42,206 nucleotides of DNA from CAZDFU01 sp964504985. GTDB taxonomy: Bacteria; Patescibacteriota; Microgenomatia; Daviesbacterales; UBA10151. Shown here piece after piece: positions 15,882 through 24,429 of this stretch. The notes under the pieces are model-generated. The model saw only the letters and a program-made list of their open reading frames with translations, was not told the DNA's origin and ran no database searches. A program made the position numbers and the translations under genes. The stretch is taken from the NCBI GenBank assembly GCA_964504985.1, contig CAZDFU010000008.1, positions 1-42,206 on the forward strand, given 5' to 3'. Each line of letters opens with the position of its first letter. Within the stretch, counting starts at the first letter, position 1.

Positions 15882-16946
15882 ATGAATCCACATCCAATAC
15901 CACAAAATGTCACCTCGTTCCAATTTAGGCTGATTGGAGATATGACTTTAAAACAGTTTTTATACCTGGCCTCTGGTTCTGGTATTGCTTACCTGATATT
16001 TGTTCTTTTTGCTGCCAGACATCCTTATGCAGCCTGGCCTTTAATTATAATTTCTGCTCTTTTAGGGGCAGCTTTTGCCTTTATGCCAATAGGATCCAGA
16101 CCCTTGGATCATTGGTTAAAAGCATTTTTAAAATCAATTTACTCTCCTACTAAAAGAGTCTGGAAGAAAAATGGGCAAACATATAAAGACAATCCTTTAT
16201 TTAACAGCAGGCTGGTGATGTATTTATCCAGTTTTCAACCAACAACCCCGGAACAACCCAGAACAACTCAGAACACCACTGTTTCAGATACTCAGAAGGT
16301 CAGAAATCCTGATTTACCCGCAACACCTGTTCCTTCCGCCTCATCCCCAGCCAAGCTTCCAACCACAGCTGATTTAGGCAAAACAGTAGACTTAGCCCGC
16401 CAGGCACAAAATTTACAAATTAGGATTATCCAAACAGAAAGGGCTTTAAGCCAGATTAAAACAGAAGCCCAGCAGCCTACTCCCATTCCTGTTGACTATT
16501 CAGGGCAAGTTAATAAAGTTATGGCTGATTTACAATCCCTGGTAAGCCAGGCTTCACAAACCAGGGAGCAGCTGGACCAGCTTACTAAAGCAGCTGAAAA
16601 AGAAAAACTAATGCCAAAAGAGAAAATTAAAGTTACCATCCCTCCCAAAACACAACAAACCCAGGTAGCTTTAACAACTTTTCCTAATGTTTTAAATGGG
16701 ATTGTTAAAGCTAATACAGGAGATTATTTAGAAGCAGTGGTAGCAGTGATTTATGATAAAGAAGGCTTACCTGTCAGAGCCTTAAGAACAAATAAACTAG
16801 GACAGTTCAGCGGTTCCACCCCTCTTCCTAATGGTACTTATACCTTGGAGCTTGAAAAAGACGGCTATGCTTTTGATGTTTTACAAATAGAACTAGGCGG
16901 GGAGGTTTTACCACCCTTGATGATTACAGCAAAAGAGAATAGCTAG
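15882..16946 (+). CDS. PrgI-family T4SS membrane protein with C-terminal carboxypeptidase-regulatory-like domain
   Basis: The 354-residue protein opens with PrgI: NVTSFQFRLIGDMTLKQFLYL, then two adjacent transmembrane helices (about 27-46 and 52-68), and the motif GSRPLDHWLKAFLKSIYSP. PrgI is the VirB3-like partner of VirB4 in Gram-positive T4SSs. A Pro/Thr/Gln-rich linker and a coiled coil (about 165-250) follow. The C-terminus (about 270-354) is a beta-sandwich resembling a carboxypeptidase-regulatory or SdrD-B-like fold, with TGDYLEAVVAVIYDKEGLPV and LGQFSGSTPLPNGTYTLELEKDG. The added domain is unusual for PrgI and could be a cytoplasmic or surface docking module. The VirB4 genes follow. 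Confidence 0.85.
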   Translation: MNPHPIPQNVTSFQFRLIGDMTLKQFLYLASGSGIAYLIFVLFAARHPYAAWPLIIISALLGAAFAFMPIGSRPLDHWLKAFLKSIYSPTKRVWKKNGQTYKDNPLFNSRLVMYLSSFQPTTPEQPRTTQNTTVSDTQKVRNPDLPATPVPSASSPAKLPTTADLGKTVDLARQAQNLQIRIIQTERALSQIKTEAQQPTPIPVDYSGQVNKVMADLQSLVSQASQTREQLDQLTKAAEKEKLMPKEKIKVTIPPKTQQTQVALTTFPNVLNGIVKANTGDYLEAVVAVIYDKEGLPVRALRTNKLGQFSGSTPLPNGTYTLELEKDGYAFDVLQIELGGEVLPPLMITAKENS

Positions 16947-17000
16947 TAGTGAATAGCAATTAGAGATTAGAGATTAGTATTTAACTAATTGCTAATAAAA
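16936..17000. repeat. Dispersed AT-rich repeat between PrgI and the VirB4-associated gene
   Basis: Wording such as GAATAGCAATTAGAGATTAG, with a repeated AGAGATT unit and TAACTAATTGCTAATA, matches the family seen at 1-87, 19504-19582 and 22756-22806. It contains the stop codon of the PrgI gene and runs to the ATG of the next. Confidence 0.75.
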
Positions 17001-17732
17001 ATGAATACAACACAACAACATTTATTAATATCAGACATAAAAGACGACATTTTAATCCTAAAAAATGGAGGGGGAGCTTTGGTTTTATCTGTCTCTGCTG
17101 TTAATTTTGGTCTTTTATCAGACAGGGAACAAATGGCTATCATTGCTTCATTTGCTCAAATGCTAAACTCTCTTTCTTTTGCAATCCAGATCATTATCCG
17201 TTCAGAAAGGCTTAATATCAGCTCTTATCTTAAACTCTTAGAAAAAAGGCAGCAGGCTCAAACCAACCCTCTTTTATCAAGGATGATATCAACTTACCGC
17301 CAATTTATCCAAACCACAGTTAAAGAAAATGAAGTTTTAGATAAAAAATTTTACCTGGTTATACCGCTTTTTGCTTTAGAACTGGGACTAACTGTTTCAA
17401 AACAGGCTTTACAACAAAAAATTAAAACAGTGCTTTTACCAAGAAGGGATCAGATAATCAGGCAATTATCCAGGGTAGGATTAAAAGCTGCACAGCTTAA
17501 AAACCAGGAGCTGATTGAATTATTTTATGATATTTACAATGGAGGGCTGGAGGAGAATCTAAATGCTGAAAAACAGGAAAAAGAAGAGATTGAGGTTAGT
17601 TTAAAAAATCCCCAACCTCAAGCAGCTAAAGCGCCTGAAACTCAGAATATTCCAACTCCACAAGCTGCACCAGCAGCATCCCAACAACCATCCAGAACCC
17701 ACCCATTTGTGGTAGAGGAGTTAGAAGGATAA
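17001..17732 (+). CDS. Small T4SS protein resembling the N-terminal part of TraC/VirB4
   Basis: I take ATG 17001 (243 residues) over the in-frame TTG at 16989, which lies in the repeat. The protein has no transmembrane helix. Its body (VLILKNGGGALVLSVSAVNFGLLSDREQ, FAQMLNSLSFAIQIIIRSERLNISSYL, then KKFYLVIPLFALELGL) resembles the substructure of the N-terminal domain of TraC/VirB4 ATPases. The last 50 residues are Pro/Ala/Gln-rich. It sits two bases upstream of the ATPase, as a split N-terminal unit often does in CPR loci. Homology here is my reading of the pattern. Confidence 0.65.
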   Translation: MNTTQQHLLISDIKDDILILKNGGGALVLSVSAVNFGLLSDREQMAIIASFAQMLNSLSFAIQIIIRSERLNISSYLKLLEKRQQAQTNPLLSRMISTYRQFIQTTVKENEVLDKKFYLVIPLFALELGLTVSKQALQQKIKTVLLPRRDQIIRQLSRVGLKAAQLKNQELIELFYDIYNGGLEENLNAEKQEKEEIEVSLKNPQPQAAKAPETQNIPTPQAAPAASQQPSRTHPFVVEELEG

Positions 17733-17733
17733 T

Positions 17734-19503
17734 ATGAAATTACCAAATTTATTTAAAACTAAAAAAATGCAGGATCAAAATACTGTGCCTCAGCTCAGTC
17801 TTGAGGATGTTATAGCTCCTTCTGAAATTGAGGTAGATTTTAATGACCTAAGAATAAACGGCCATTTTTTCAGAACCTATTTTGTTTCCAATTACCCCAG
17901 GTTTGTAGAAGCTAATTGGCTTGAACCATTAATATCTTTTGATCATTCTTTATTAATTTCTATGTTTATTTATCCTACCCAATCTGCTGGTGTGTTGGAT
18001 GAGCTGAAAAGAAAGATCGCTGAGATGGAGGCCACTATTCAAACAGATGTGGAAAGAGGTAGAAATGTTGATCCTGCTGTTGAAGTTGCCTTAGAAGATG
18101 CCCAAAGCCTGCAACAACAGTTAGTTAAAGGAGTGGAAAGGTTTTTCCAGTTTTCTTTATATGTGACTATACCCACTTATTCTAAGGAAGAACTGCATAA
18201 TACTTCTAAGTTAGTTGAATCTACTTTAGCCTCTCTTTCTATGACAGCCCAGCCTGCTACCTTACAAATGGAGGATGGATTCACAACCACTTTACCAGCA
18301 GGGGCGGATCTTTTAAATTTAACTCATAATATGGATACTACCTCCTTGGCCACCACCTTTCCCTTTGCTTCATCAGAGCTAACAGCCAATGAAGGCATTA
18401 TGTATGGGATTAATGAACACAATGATTCTTTAATTTTGTTTGACAGGTTTAGTTTAGAGAATGGGAATAGTTGCATTTTTGCCAAAAGCGGAGCTGGAAA
18501 AAGTTACCTCGTAAAACTTGAAGCCTTAAGATCTTTGATGTTTGGCACAGAAATAATAGTTATAGACCCTGAACAGGAATATTTACCTTTATGCCAGGCT
18601 GTAGGAGGGGAGTTTATCAACTTTTCAACTTCCTCACCTGTTAAGATAAACCCCTTTGACTTAACTTCAGATTTAGTTTCTGGTGAGAATGAATTGGGAA
18701 GAAAGATCCTCTCCCTGACTGCTTTCCTGAAAATAGTTTTAGGAAATTTGTCTGCACAGGAAGCAGCTATTTTAGACCGCAGCCTAAAGCTGACTTACCA
18801 GCAAAAAGGGATCACAGATGACCCTAAAACTCAGATCAACCCTCCTGCCGGGCCTCCTTTGATGGAAGATTTATATAAAGTCCTGGTGGGCATGGAAGAA
18901 AACTCTGCCATGGAGCTGGCAGCAAGGCTTGAGAGATTCATTAAAGGATCTTTGGCTGGTATTTTTTCCTCTCAATCCAACATTGACATTAAAAATTCCT
19001 TTACTGCTTTTTCTGTGCGTGATCTGCCAGACCAGCTTAGACCTTTAGCCATTCATATGATTTTGGACTTTGTCTGGAACAGAATCAGGGGCAAGTTAAA
19101 GAAAAGGATTTTAATTGTTGATGAGGCCTGGTATCTAATGAGAAGTCCAGACTCAGCTGAGTTTTTGGTGGATATGGCCAAAAGAGCAAGAAAGTATTAC
19201 CTGGGATTAACCACTATTACCCAAGATGTGGAGGATTTTTTAGCCAGTGACAGAGGCAAAGAAATCATCTCTAATTCCTCTATCCAGATTCTTTTAAAAC
19301 AAGCTCCTGCTTCTATTGATCTTTTGGCTGATGTTTTTAATCTTTCTGAGGGAGAACAAAGACTGCTTCTTTCGGAAGGCATAGGCCAGGGGTTATTTTT
19401 TGCAGGAAATACCCATGCAGCTATGAGGGTAGTAGCCTCACCACAGGAACACCAGCTTATCACCTCAAACCCCAAGGAAGTATTGGCCAGACAAAATGTA
19501 TAA
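17734..19503 (+). CDS. virB4: VirB4/TraC-type T4SS ATPase
   Basis: The 589-residue protein has an N-terminal VirB4-like domain (about 25-215) and a C-terminal RecA-like motor. Walker A is AKSGAGKSYL at 250-259 (K256), and Walker B is RILIVDEAW with D463 and E464. The linker EQEYLPLCQAVGGEFINFS and the later ITQDVEDFL and NSSIQILLKQ segments are typical of VirB4/TraC. It is the energising ATPase of the system, on the cytoplasmic face. AGAAGGA at 17723-17729 precedes the ATG by four bases. Confidence 0.92.
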   Translation: MKLPNLFKTKKMQDQNTVPQLSLEDVIAPSEIEVDFNDLRINGHFFRTYFVSNYPRFVEANWLEPLISFDHSLLISMFIYPTQSAGVLDELKRKIAEMEATIQTDVERGRNVDPAVEVALEDAQSLQQQLVKGVERFFQFSLYVTIPTYSKEELHNTSKLVESTLASLSMTAQPATLQMEDGFTTTLPAGADLLNLTHNMDTTSLATTFPFASSELTANEGIMYGINEHNDSLILFDRFSLENGNSCIFAKSGAGKSYLVKLEALRSLMFGTEIIVIDPEQEYLPLCQAVGGEFINFSTSSPVKINPFDLTSDLVSGENELGRKILSLTAFLKIVLGNLSAQEAAILDRSLKLTYQQKGITDDPKTQINPPAGPPLMEDLYKVLVGMEENSAMELAARLERFIKGSLAGIFSSQSNIDIKNSFTAFSVRDLPDQLRPLAIHMILDFVWNRIRGKLKKRILIVDEAWYLMRSPDSAEFLVDMAKRARKYYLGLTTITQDVEDFLASDRGKEIISNSSIQILLKQAPASIDLLADVFNLSEGEQRLLLSEGIGQGLFFAGNTHAAMRVVASPQEHQLITSNPKEVLARQNV

Positions 19504-19582
19504 TGTATAGTGAATAGAGAATAGAGAATAGCAAATAGTTAAATACTAATCTCTAATTGCTAATCTTTAATCACTAACAAAA
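19504..19582. repeat. Dispersed AT-rich repeat, inverted form
   Basis: GAATAG and AGAATAG units followed by CAAATAGTTAAATACTAATC and CTAATTGCTAATC are the reverse complement of the spacer wording at 47-80 and 22760-22800. The region also can fold on itself. It separates the ATPase and hydrolase genes and has no clear Shine-Dalgarno for the latter. Confidence 0.75.
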
Positions 19583-21832
19583 ATGGCTGATTTGAGTTTT
19601 TACAATTTTCTTAAGGCAGCATTTAGACATAAGATATATAAAAACCCTGCTGCTTCTTCTTTTAATTACCTAGGTTATAACTTGCCATATAAAAGCATCG
19701 GGGCTGATAAAGGTATTTTTGAATATGCCAGAAGAATTTTACCTAAATTTTATACAGATGAGTTTGCTGATACAGAAGAGGGTAATTTACAGATGGCCAA
19801 AAAGGTTCTGGAAAAGCTGGAAAGAAAAGAAGACCAGGAACTGGTCCAGCAGTTTGAAGGATTTAAGGCAACCCAAGACCAGCAGATTATAGAACAAGCT
19901 AAAGCTCAATCAGAGGAAACACCAATTGCTGCAGGAGAAAGCGCTGCCACTATGTCTGGGGGAGGGTTACCCTCATCTTTCCCTCAAACTTCTGCCTCTT
20001 ATGGCAGAACTGGCTATCAGAAATTTGTAAGACCGGTGGGAGGAAAGGAAGGTGGGACAGGAGAAGGTAGCGCAGCCACAAATAAAGCAGCTGGGATAGA
20101 AGCTGAAAAAGCTGCCAAAAGCCCTGCCACAATTAAAGATGCTCAGTTAAGGCAGCAATATAAACCCCCTTCTATTTCTAAATTCGAAAAAGCTGCTTCT
20201 GGGGTAAGCCTTCAGCCACCTAAAGTGCCTGGTTCTTTTATAAATACTGCCAGAAGTTTTGGTTCAAAATTAGGTGTTTTTTTCCAAAAAAATCTGGGTA
20301 AATATTTAACATTAGGAAGGGCTGCCACAGGAGTTGGGGCTGTAATAGGGGGGTTTACAGGAGCTGCTTTTGGAGGTACTGGTATTTTTGCAGGAGCAAT
20401 AGGAGGAGCAATTTTACCTTCCTGGGTAAAGTCTGGTGGAGCAGGAAAGTTTTTAGGCAAAACTGGCAATGGAATTATTAATTTTGGAGCCAGATTATCT
20501 AATCAGGCAGGAAAAGGAGGGCTAAATTTAGCAGGCCCTAAAAAAAAGATTATCTGGTTATTTTTTGGGGGATTTATGTTATTTGCCTTAGGAGCAGGCT
20601 TGCTGGGAGCGCTTAATCCGGGAGGAACCCCAACTGGTCCGGGTTCTCCCACAGGCCCAATATTAACATCTGACATTTCCCAGTGTAAATTCACCAGAGG
20701 AGGAGACTCGGTTAAAGAACTTACATATAAAAGCCCTTTACTTTTAGGCTATATTCAAGAAGCATCAAATATCAGCGGTATTCCCCCTGTTATCCTAGCT
20801 GCATTTATTAGAGTAGAAACACCGAGCACAGTTACTAAAACAGATGATGAAATTAAGAATATGTCTATTTCTAATTGCCCTACAAGCTCAAATGGCGCCT
20901 TAGGGGTTATGCAACTGCAACCACAAGGCACTTATGGACATGACGCAGGAGCTATCGAAAATGGAGCTAAAATGGCTGGTCTAAACTACGATAGCCTTAC
21001 TAAGACAGATTATTGTGATGTCAGAAAAAATATCATAATGGGCGCAGGGTTTATCCTCAAGAGGCTAGCTTACAAAATACCACAGTATCCTGATACGTAT
21101 GGCGACGGTACATCGTGGAACCCTTCATGGACTACCAATAAAACAGTTACCGATAAATTAGTTTATGGTTATTACGGGTGCTTAAATTACCCCAGCTGCT
21201 CTACAGGTCCATATAACTATGGGGACGATGTTAGCACCAGTATTCAAAACTGTACTCCGAGCTTAGCTACTGGACCCACTACAGGAACTTCAACCAGCAT
21301 CCTTGATTGGGCTCTTAGAATAAATGATAAACTAGAGAAGGGTGTTTCAAGCAGACTTTTTAATAGAATGGTCGCCGATATCAGTAATGGTAGTTATTCA
21401 GCTGTAAGAAGAGAAGGCAAAAACGAAGGATCATCTTTGTCTGGAACTTATTGGTGTACTGATATAGTTATTGATTCCTATAATTTGTCGGGCGTTAGAG
21501 GGTTAAACCTAAGCCATGAAGGGGTGGTAAATATGAGATCAGCATGGAAAAATCTTCCAGGGTTTAAATATGTTGATTATCCGGGAACAAACTCCCTGAC
21601 TGCCCTAAGATCTGTTGGAGCTAGTTATGCTGCGTTCTGGGAAAGCGAGGCTGGAAAACACACAGGAAGAGAGCATACTGCAATAATTAAAGCCATAAAT
21701 ATTAATAATCAGGGCGATGGTCACATTGATACATACGAATCTAATAATTACTTAAAAACATTCACCTACCCAGTGGCAGGAGGACAAATTCAAAATACTT
21801 TATACCCTACAAGGGGTTTTGGAGGAACTTAA
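19583..21832 (+). CDS. Membrane-anchored bifunctional wall hydrolase (lytic transglycosylase-like plus CHAP-like)
   Basis: The 749-residue protein has a cytoplasmic-looking N-terminus of about 300 residues with a helical, Gln/Ala-rich stretch and glycine-rich segments, then one transmembrane helix (about 322-345). Outside follow two likely enzyme domains. The first (about 380-530) resembles soluble lytic transglycosylases: IPPVILAAFIRVET with E412 as the candidate catalytic glutamate, then NGALGVMQLQP near 436-446. The second (about 580-749) resembles CHAP peptidases or amidases: C625 in YWCTDIVIDSYN and H698 in GREHTAIIKAI. This is the VirB1 role of clearing peptidoglycan for the machine. 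Catalytic residues are assigned by motif only. Confidence 0.8.
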   Translation: MADLSFYNFLKAAFRHKIYKNPAASSFNYLGYNLPYKSIGADKGIFEYARRILPKFYTDEFADTEEGNLQMAKKVLEKLERKEDQELVQQFEGFKATQDQQIIEQAKAQSEETPIAAGESAATMSGGGLPSSFPQTSASYGRTGYQKFVRPVGGKEGGTGEGSAATNKAAGIEAEKAAKSPATIKDAQLRQQYKPPSISKFEKAASGVSLQPPKVPGSFINTARSFGSKLGVFFQKNLGKYLTLGRAATGVGAVIGGFTGAAFGGTGIFAGAIGGAILPSWVKSGGAGKFLGKTGNGIINFGARLSNQAGKGGLNLAGPKKKIIWLFFGGFMLFALGAGLLGALNPGGTPTGPGSPTGPILTSDISQCKFTRGGDSVKELTYKSPLLLGYIQEASNISGIPPVILAAFIRVETPSTVTKTDDEIKNMSISNCPTSSNGALGVMQLQPQGTYGHDAGAIENGAKMAGLNYDSLTKTDYCDVRKNIIMGAGFILKRLAYKIPQYPDTYGDGTSWNPSWTTNKTVTDKLVYGYYGCLNYPSCSTGPYNYGDDVSTSIQNCTPSLATGPTTGTSTSILDWALRINDKLEKGVSSRLFNRMVADISNGSYSAVRREGKNEGSSLSGTYWCTDIVIDSYNLSGVRGLNLSHEGVVNMRSAWKNLPGFKYVDYPGTNSLTALRSVGASYAAFWESEAGKHTGREHTAIIKAININNQGDGHIDTYESNNYLKTFTYPVAGGQIQNTLYPTRGFGGT

Positions 21833-21833
21833 A

Positions 21834-22292
21834 ATGTTTAATAAGTTAACGGTTATCATACTACTTATAATTCTAATTATCCTATCACTGGGAATTATTT
21901 TTCTGACAAAGCAAACATATAAGCCGACTCCGCCCGAGGCTGTTCAGATGTTCAGTCCTACACCAAAAATTAGCTCTAGACCAGAACTTACAAGGGAAGA
22001 GGTTTTAAAAAATCAAAGCGAAGCTGATAAAAATTATGCTAGCTGGCAGCAAGATGTAGTAACTAATTATCCATGGTATACAAAATTACCCATCGAAAGA
22101 AATGATTACTATGTATACTTTAATTTAAACAAAAAAGAGTTTATTGCACGCTTATATATAAACAGCAAATCGCAGATACCTATAGATCAGCAAATTACCT
22201 CCTTTAAAGATAGCGTACTAAATGATTTAATAACTATCGGCGTTGACACTAATTCCTATAAAATAAATTGGGAAAATGTTAATTCCCAATAA
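21834..22292 (+). CDS. Anchored extracellular protein, unknown function
   Basis: The protein of 152 residues starts at ATG 21834, with GGAGG at 21821-21825 eight bases upstream, which settles the start against an upstream in-frame TTG. It has one N-terminal transmembrane helix (about 5-27) and an extracellular part of about 120 residues with QQDVVTNYPWYTKLP and YYVYFNLNKKEFIARLY. It is not recognised. It overlaps nothing and follows the hydrolase gene by one base, so it is probably an accessory protein of the same machine. Confidence 0.7.
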   Translation: MFNKLTVIILLIILIILSLGIIFLTKQTYKPTPPEAVQMFSPTPKISSRPELTREEVLKNQSEADKNYASWQQDVVTNYPWYTKLPIERNDYYVYFNLNKKEFIARLYINSKSQIPIDQQITSFKDSVLNDLITIGVDTNSYKINWENVNSQ

Positions 22293-22296
22293 TAAA

Positions 22297-22755
22297 ATGA
22301 GCAAAAAAATAGCGATAAAAATATTATTGTTTATTGTGATCGTTGCAGCTGTTTTAATGTTGGTACTAAAACTCACGAATAAACCGAATATTAAGCCTTC
22401 TCCGTCTGTTAATAAACCTGTCCAAGTTTCTGAAAAAGACAAGCCTCAAATAGTTTCTACTAAACCTGATCCTTTGGAGGGGAGTATGATATCAGGCAGC
22501 GAAACAATTGAGATTACCTTTAACAGGCCTCTGGAGAATGTGGGAGAATTTAAGGTCAGGATAGACCCTGAAGCTGAATTTAAGCTGGAATTATCACCAG
22601 ACAGAAAAACAGGCAAAATCATTCCTATAAAACCTTATGAGTTAGGGCAAGGTTATACAATTTTTATAGGAACAGAAACCAAATTTGATGGAGTGGGCAG
22701 GTGGGGGGAAGAGAAGATTTATCATTTTAGGACAATTAAGTATAGGGGTATTTGA
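22297..22755 (+). CDS. Anchored protein with an Ig-like (Big_5-type) domain
   Basis: The ATG at 22297 gives 152 residues and starts five bases after the stop of the preceding gene; an earlier ATG at 22276 overlaps that gene. A transmembrane helix (about 6-26) is followed by a proline/lysine linker and an Ig-like domain (about 50-150) with PQIVSTKPDPLEGSMISGSE, IEITFNRPLENVG and FRTIKYR, the pattern of the bacterial Ig-like Big_5 fold. It probably sits on the outer face of the membrane near the wall. Confidence 0.7.
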   Translation: MSKKIAIKILLFIVIVAAVLMLVLKLTNKPNIKPSPSVNKPVQVSEKDKPQIVSTKPDPLEGSMISGSETIEITFNRPLENVGEFKVRIDPEAEFKLELSPDRKTGKIIPIKPYELGQGYTIFIGTETKFDGVGRWGEEKIYHFRTIKYRGI

Positions 22756-22806
22756 GTGATTAGCAATTAGTATTTTAACTATTCACTATTGGCTATTTGC
22801 TGCCCT
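22756..22806. repeat. Dispersed AT-rich repeat between convergent genes
   Basis: TTAGCAATTAGTATTTTAAC then TATTCACTATT at 22762-22792 is the same, over more than 30 bases, as 43-79. It lies between the 3' ends of the Ig-like protein gene and dnaN, where a bidirectional terminator would be expected, but I see no strong GC hairpin with a T-run. Confidence 0.8.
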
Positions 22807-23907
22807 CTAGCTAAGCCTCACTGGCATAACTATATACTCCAGTCCTTCTTCCCCTACTGGTTTAATCATAGCAGCTGATAATGTCCCTGAAAATTCAATC
22901 ATCAACTGTGAAGTGGGGATATTTGATACTGCATCAAGTAAAAACTTAGTGTTAAAAGCAATCTGAAGCTCTTCTCCTTCAAAATTTGCCTCTATCTCAT
23001 TTTCCTGGCTGCCCAGTTCCTTAGCAGAAGACCTTAGGTTTATGCTTCCTTTTTTGGTAGTTAATATAACAATATTAGCCTCATTTTTGGCAAAAACAGC
23101 TGCTAGCTTAATTGCCTTTAAAAACTGCTCTTTTTCAAGCAAGCACCTTCCCGTCACCTCTTCAGGAATAATTTTTTCCCAAGAAGGGAATTGGCCCTCA
23201 ATCAACCTGGAAGAAACAATTGTCTGGCCCAATGTAAATACTGCCTGGTTTTGATTTTCTGATAATGCAATGCTTACCCCGTCAACATCTTGTTCAGAAA
23301 TAATCCTCAATACCTCTTCAAAAGTCCTTCTGGGAATAAGGCTTTTAAACTCAGTAGAGTTATCCGGCAAACTAACTTGCCTGTGAGCTAACCTGAACCC
23401 ATCTGTTGCCACAAAATCGAGCTTAGAATCTTTAGCGCTTGTCAGTATTCCTGTTAATACAGGCCTGCCTTCATCTACAGCTGCAGCAAAAAGTATCTGA
23501 GAGGAGACTAAAAAAGTATCCTTAGGAAAACTCACTGCTTTGGAAGAAGAAAGGGGGATAACAGGAAACTCAGAAGCAGGTATCCCATTAACTGAGGCTT
23601 TTAAGCTGCCTGATTCTATTGTTAATGAAGATGTATCAGCTTCAATGCTTATTTTATTTTGTCCTAAACCGGAAATAAGCTCCAGGAAGGTTTTAGCAGG
23701 AACTGTAATCTCCCCAGGCTCACCTTCAGCTATGGGGACAAACTTGATAACACCAATTTCTAAATTAGTAGCTGCAATTTTTAATCTCTTGTCCTCAACT
23801 GACAGAAAAATATTATCCAAAACAGGTAATGTTGAGTGAACTCCAACAGATCTGGCTGCTGCCTGCAGCGGTGGCAATAGGTCTTGTTGTAAAATAGAAA
23901 ACTTCAT
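22807..23907 (-). CDS. dnaN: DNA polymerase III beta sliding clamp
   Basis: The 366-residue protein matches DnaN along its length: MKFSILQQDLLPPLQAAARSV at the N-terminus with the LPVLDNIFL stretch, LDFVATDGFRLAHRQV in domain 2, and the closing AAMIKPVGEEG-EYIVMPVRL pattern that forms the protein-binding pocket and ends the family. It clamps polymerase and other replication proteins to DNA. It lies downstream of dnaA on the same strand, with a nuclease-like gene between them. Confidence 0.97.
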   Translation of the reverse strand: MKFSILQQDLLPPLQAAARSVGVHSTLPVLDNIFLSVEDKRLKIAATNLEIGVIKFVPIAEGEPGEITVPAKTFLELISGLGQNKISIEADTSSLTIESGSLKASVNGIPASEFPVIPLSSSKAVSFPKDTFLVSSQILFAAAVDEGRPVLTGILTSAKDSKLDFVATDGFRLAHRQVSLPDNSTEFKSLIPRRTFEEVLRIISEQDVDGVSIALSENQNQAVFTLGQTIVSSRLIEGQFPSWEKIIPEEVTGRCLLEKEQFLKAIKLAAVFAKNEANIVILTTKKGSINLRSSAKELGSQENEIEANFEGEELQIAFNTKFLLDAVSNIPTSQLMIEFSGTLSAAMIKPVGEEGLEYIVMPVRLS

Positions 23908-23976
23908 TTTCAGTTTTGAGTCCGTAGTTAGTAGTCCGTAGTATTTTTCTCTGAACTATAAACCCTGAACTAATAA
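23908..23976. repeat. AT-rich repeat upstream of dnaN
   Basis: GAGTCCGTAGTTAGTAGTCC and TGAACTATAAACC followed by CTGAACTAATAACTAA are variants of the TTAGTTCATAGTTATTAG family seen at 15115-15505. The stop codon (TAG on minus at 23977-23979) of the nuclease gene lies at its edge, and the repeat reaches to dnaN. Confidence 0.6.
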
Positions 23977-24429
23977 CTAATTGTCCTTTCTGGCAGTTAC
24001 AAATTTTTGTATTTCATCCTCTGTTACCTTAATTAGCCTAAAATTAACCCTGCCTGCTGCAATCAGGTTTTTAATATGTTTCTCTTCTTCTGTCAAGAGA
24101 TGACTTATGCCTGATTTAACCTCTATAAAATCTATCCTGATACCATTTTTAATACCTATAAAATCAATTGGCTGTCCTAAAGGGATAATCCGGTCATAGT
24201 CATATCTAAGCTCTGCAAAAGTAAGCAGTTCTGCCATCCTACCTTTTTGAGGGCTAATAGAGCCTTGTATAACCTGTAATACCTTAGACGGTAAGTCCTG
24301 AACTCCTTTATAAAGGTCTATTAAGTCTGTGGGTATGTCTGTTCTGCCTTTTCCATGAAGTCTGCCTATAAGATAAACAATCACCAAACCTAAAAATACT
24401 ATTCCTATAATCCACCAGTTTAATTCCAT
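23977..24429 (-). CDS. Membrane-anchored Holliday-junction-resolvase-like PD-(D/E)XK nuclease
   Basis: The 150-residue protein has one N-terminal transmembrane helix (about 5-21) and then a PD-(D/E)XK endonuclease core: E67 in RMAELLTFAEL, D89 in GQPIDFIG, and E103-x-K105 in DFIEVKSG. This is the catalytic set of archaeal-type Holliday junction resolvases and related proteins (Endonuc_Holl family). It cleaves or binds DNA, inferred. It lies inside the dnaA-dnaN unit and next to the origin, an unusual position for a nuclease. Confidence 0.82.
   Translation of the reverse strand: MELNWWIIGIVFLGLVIVYLIGRLHGKGRTDIPTDLIDLYKGVQDLPSKVLQVIQGSISPQKGRMAELLTFAELRYDYDRIIPLGQPIDFIGIKNGIRIDFIEVKSGISHLLTEEEKHIKNLIAAGRVNFRLIKVTEDEIQKFVTARKDN

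Noticed and set aside
22756..22806. Rho-independent terminator between Ig-like protein gene and dnaN
   Set aside because: No GC-rich stem followed by a T-run is present; only the AT-rich dispersed repeat is seen.
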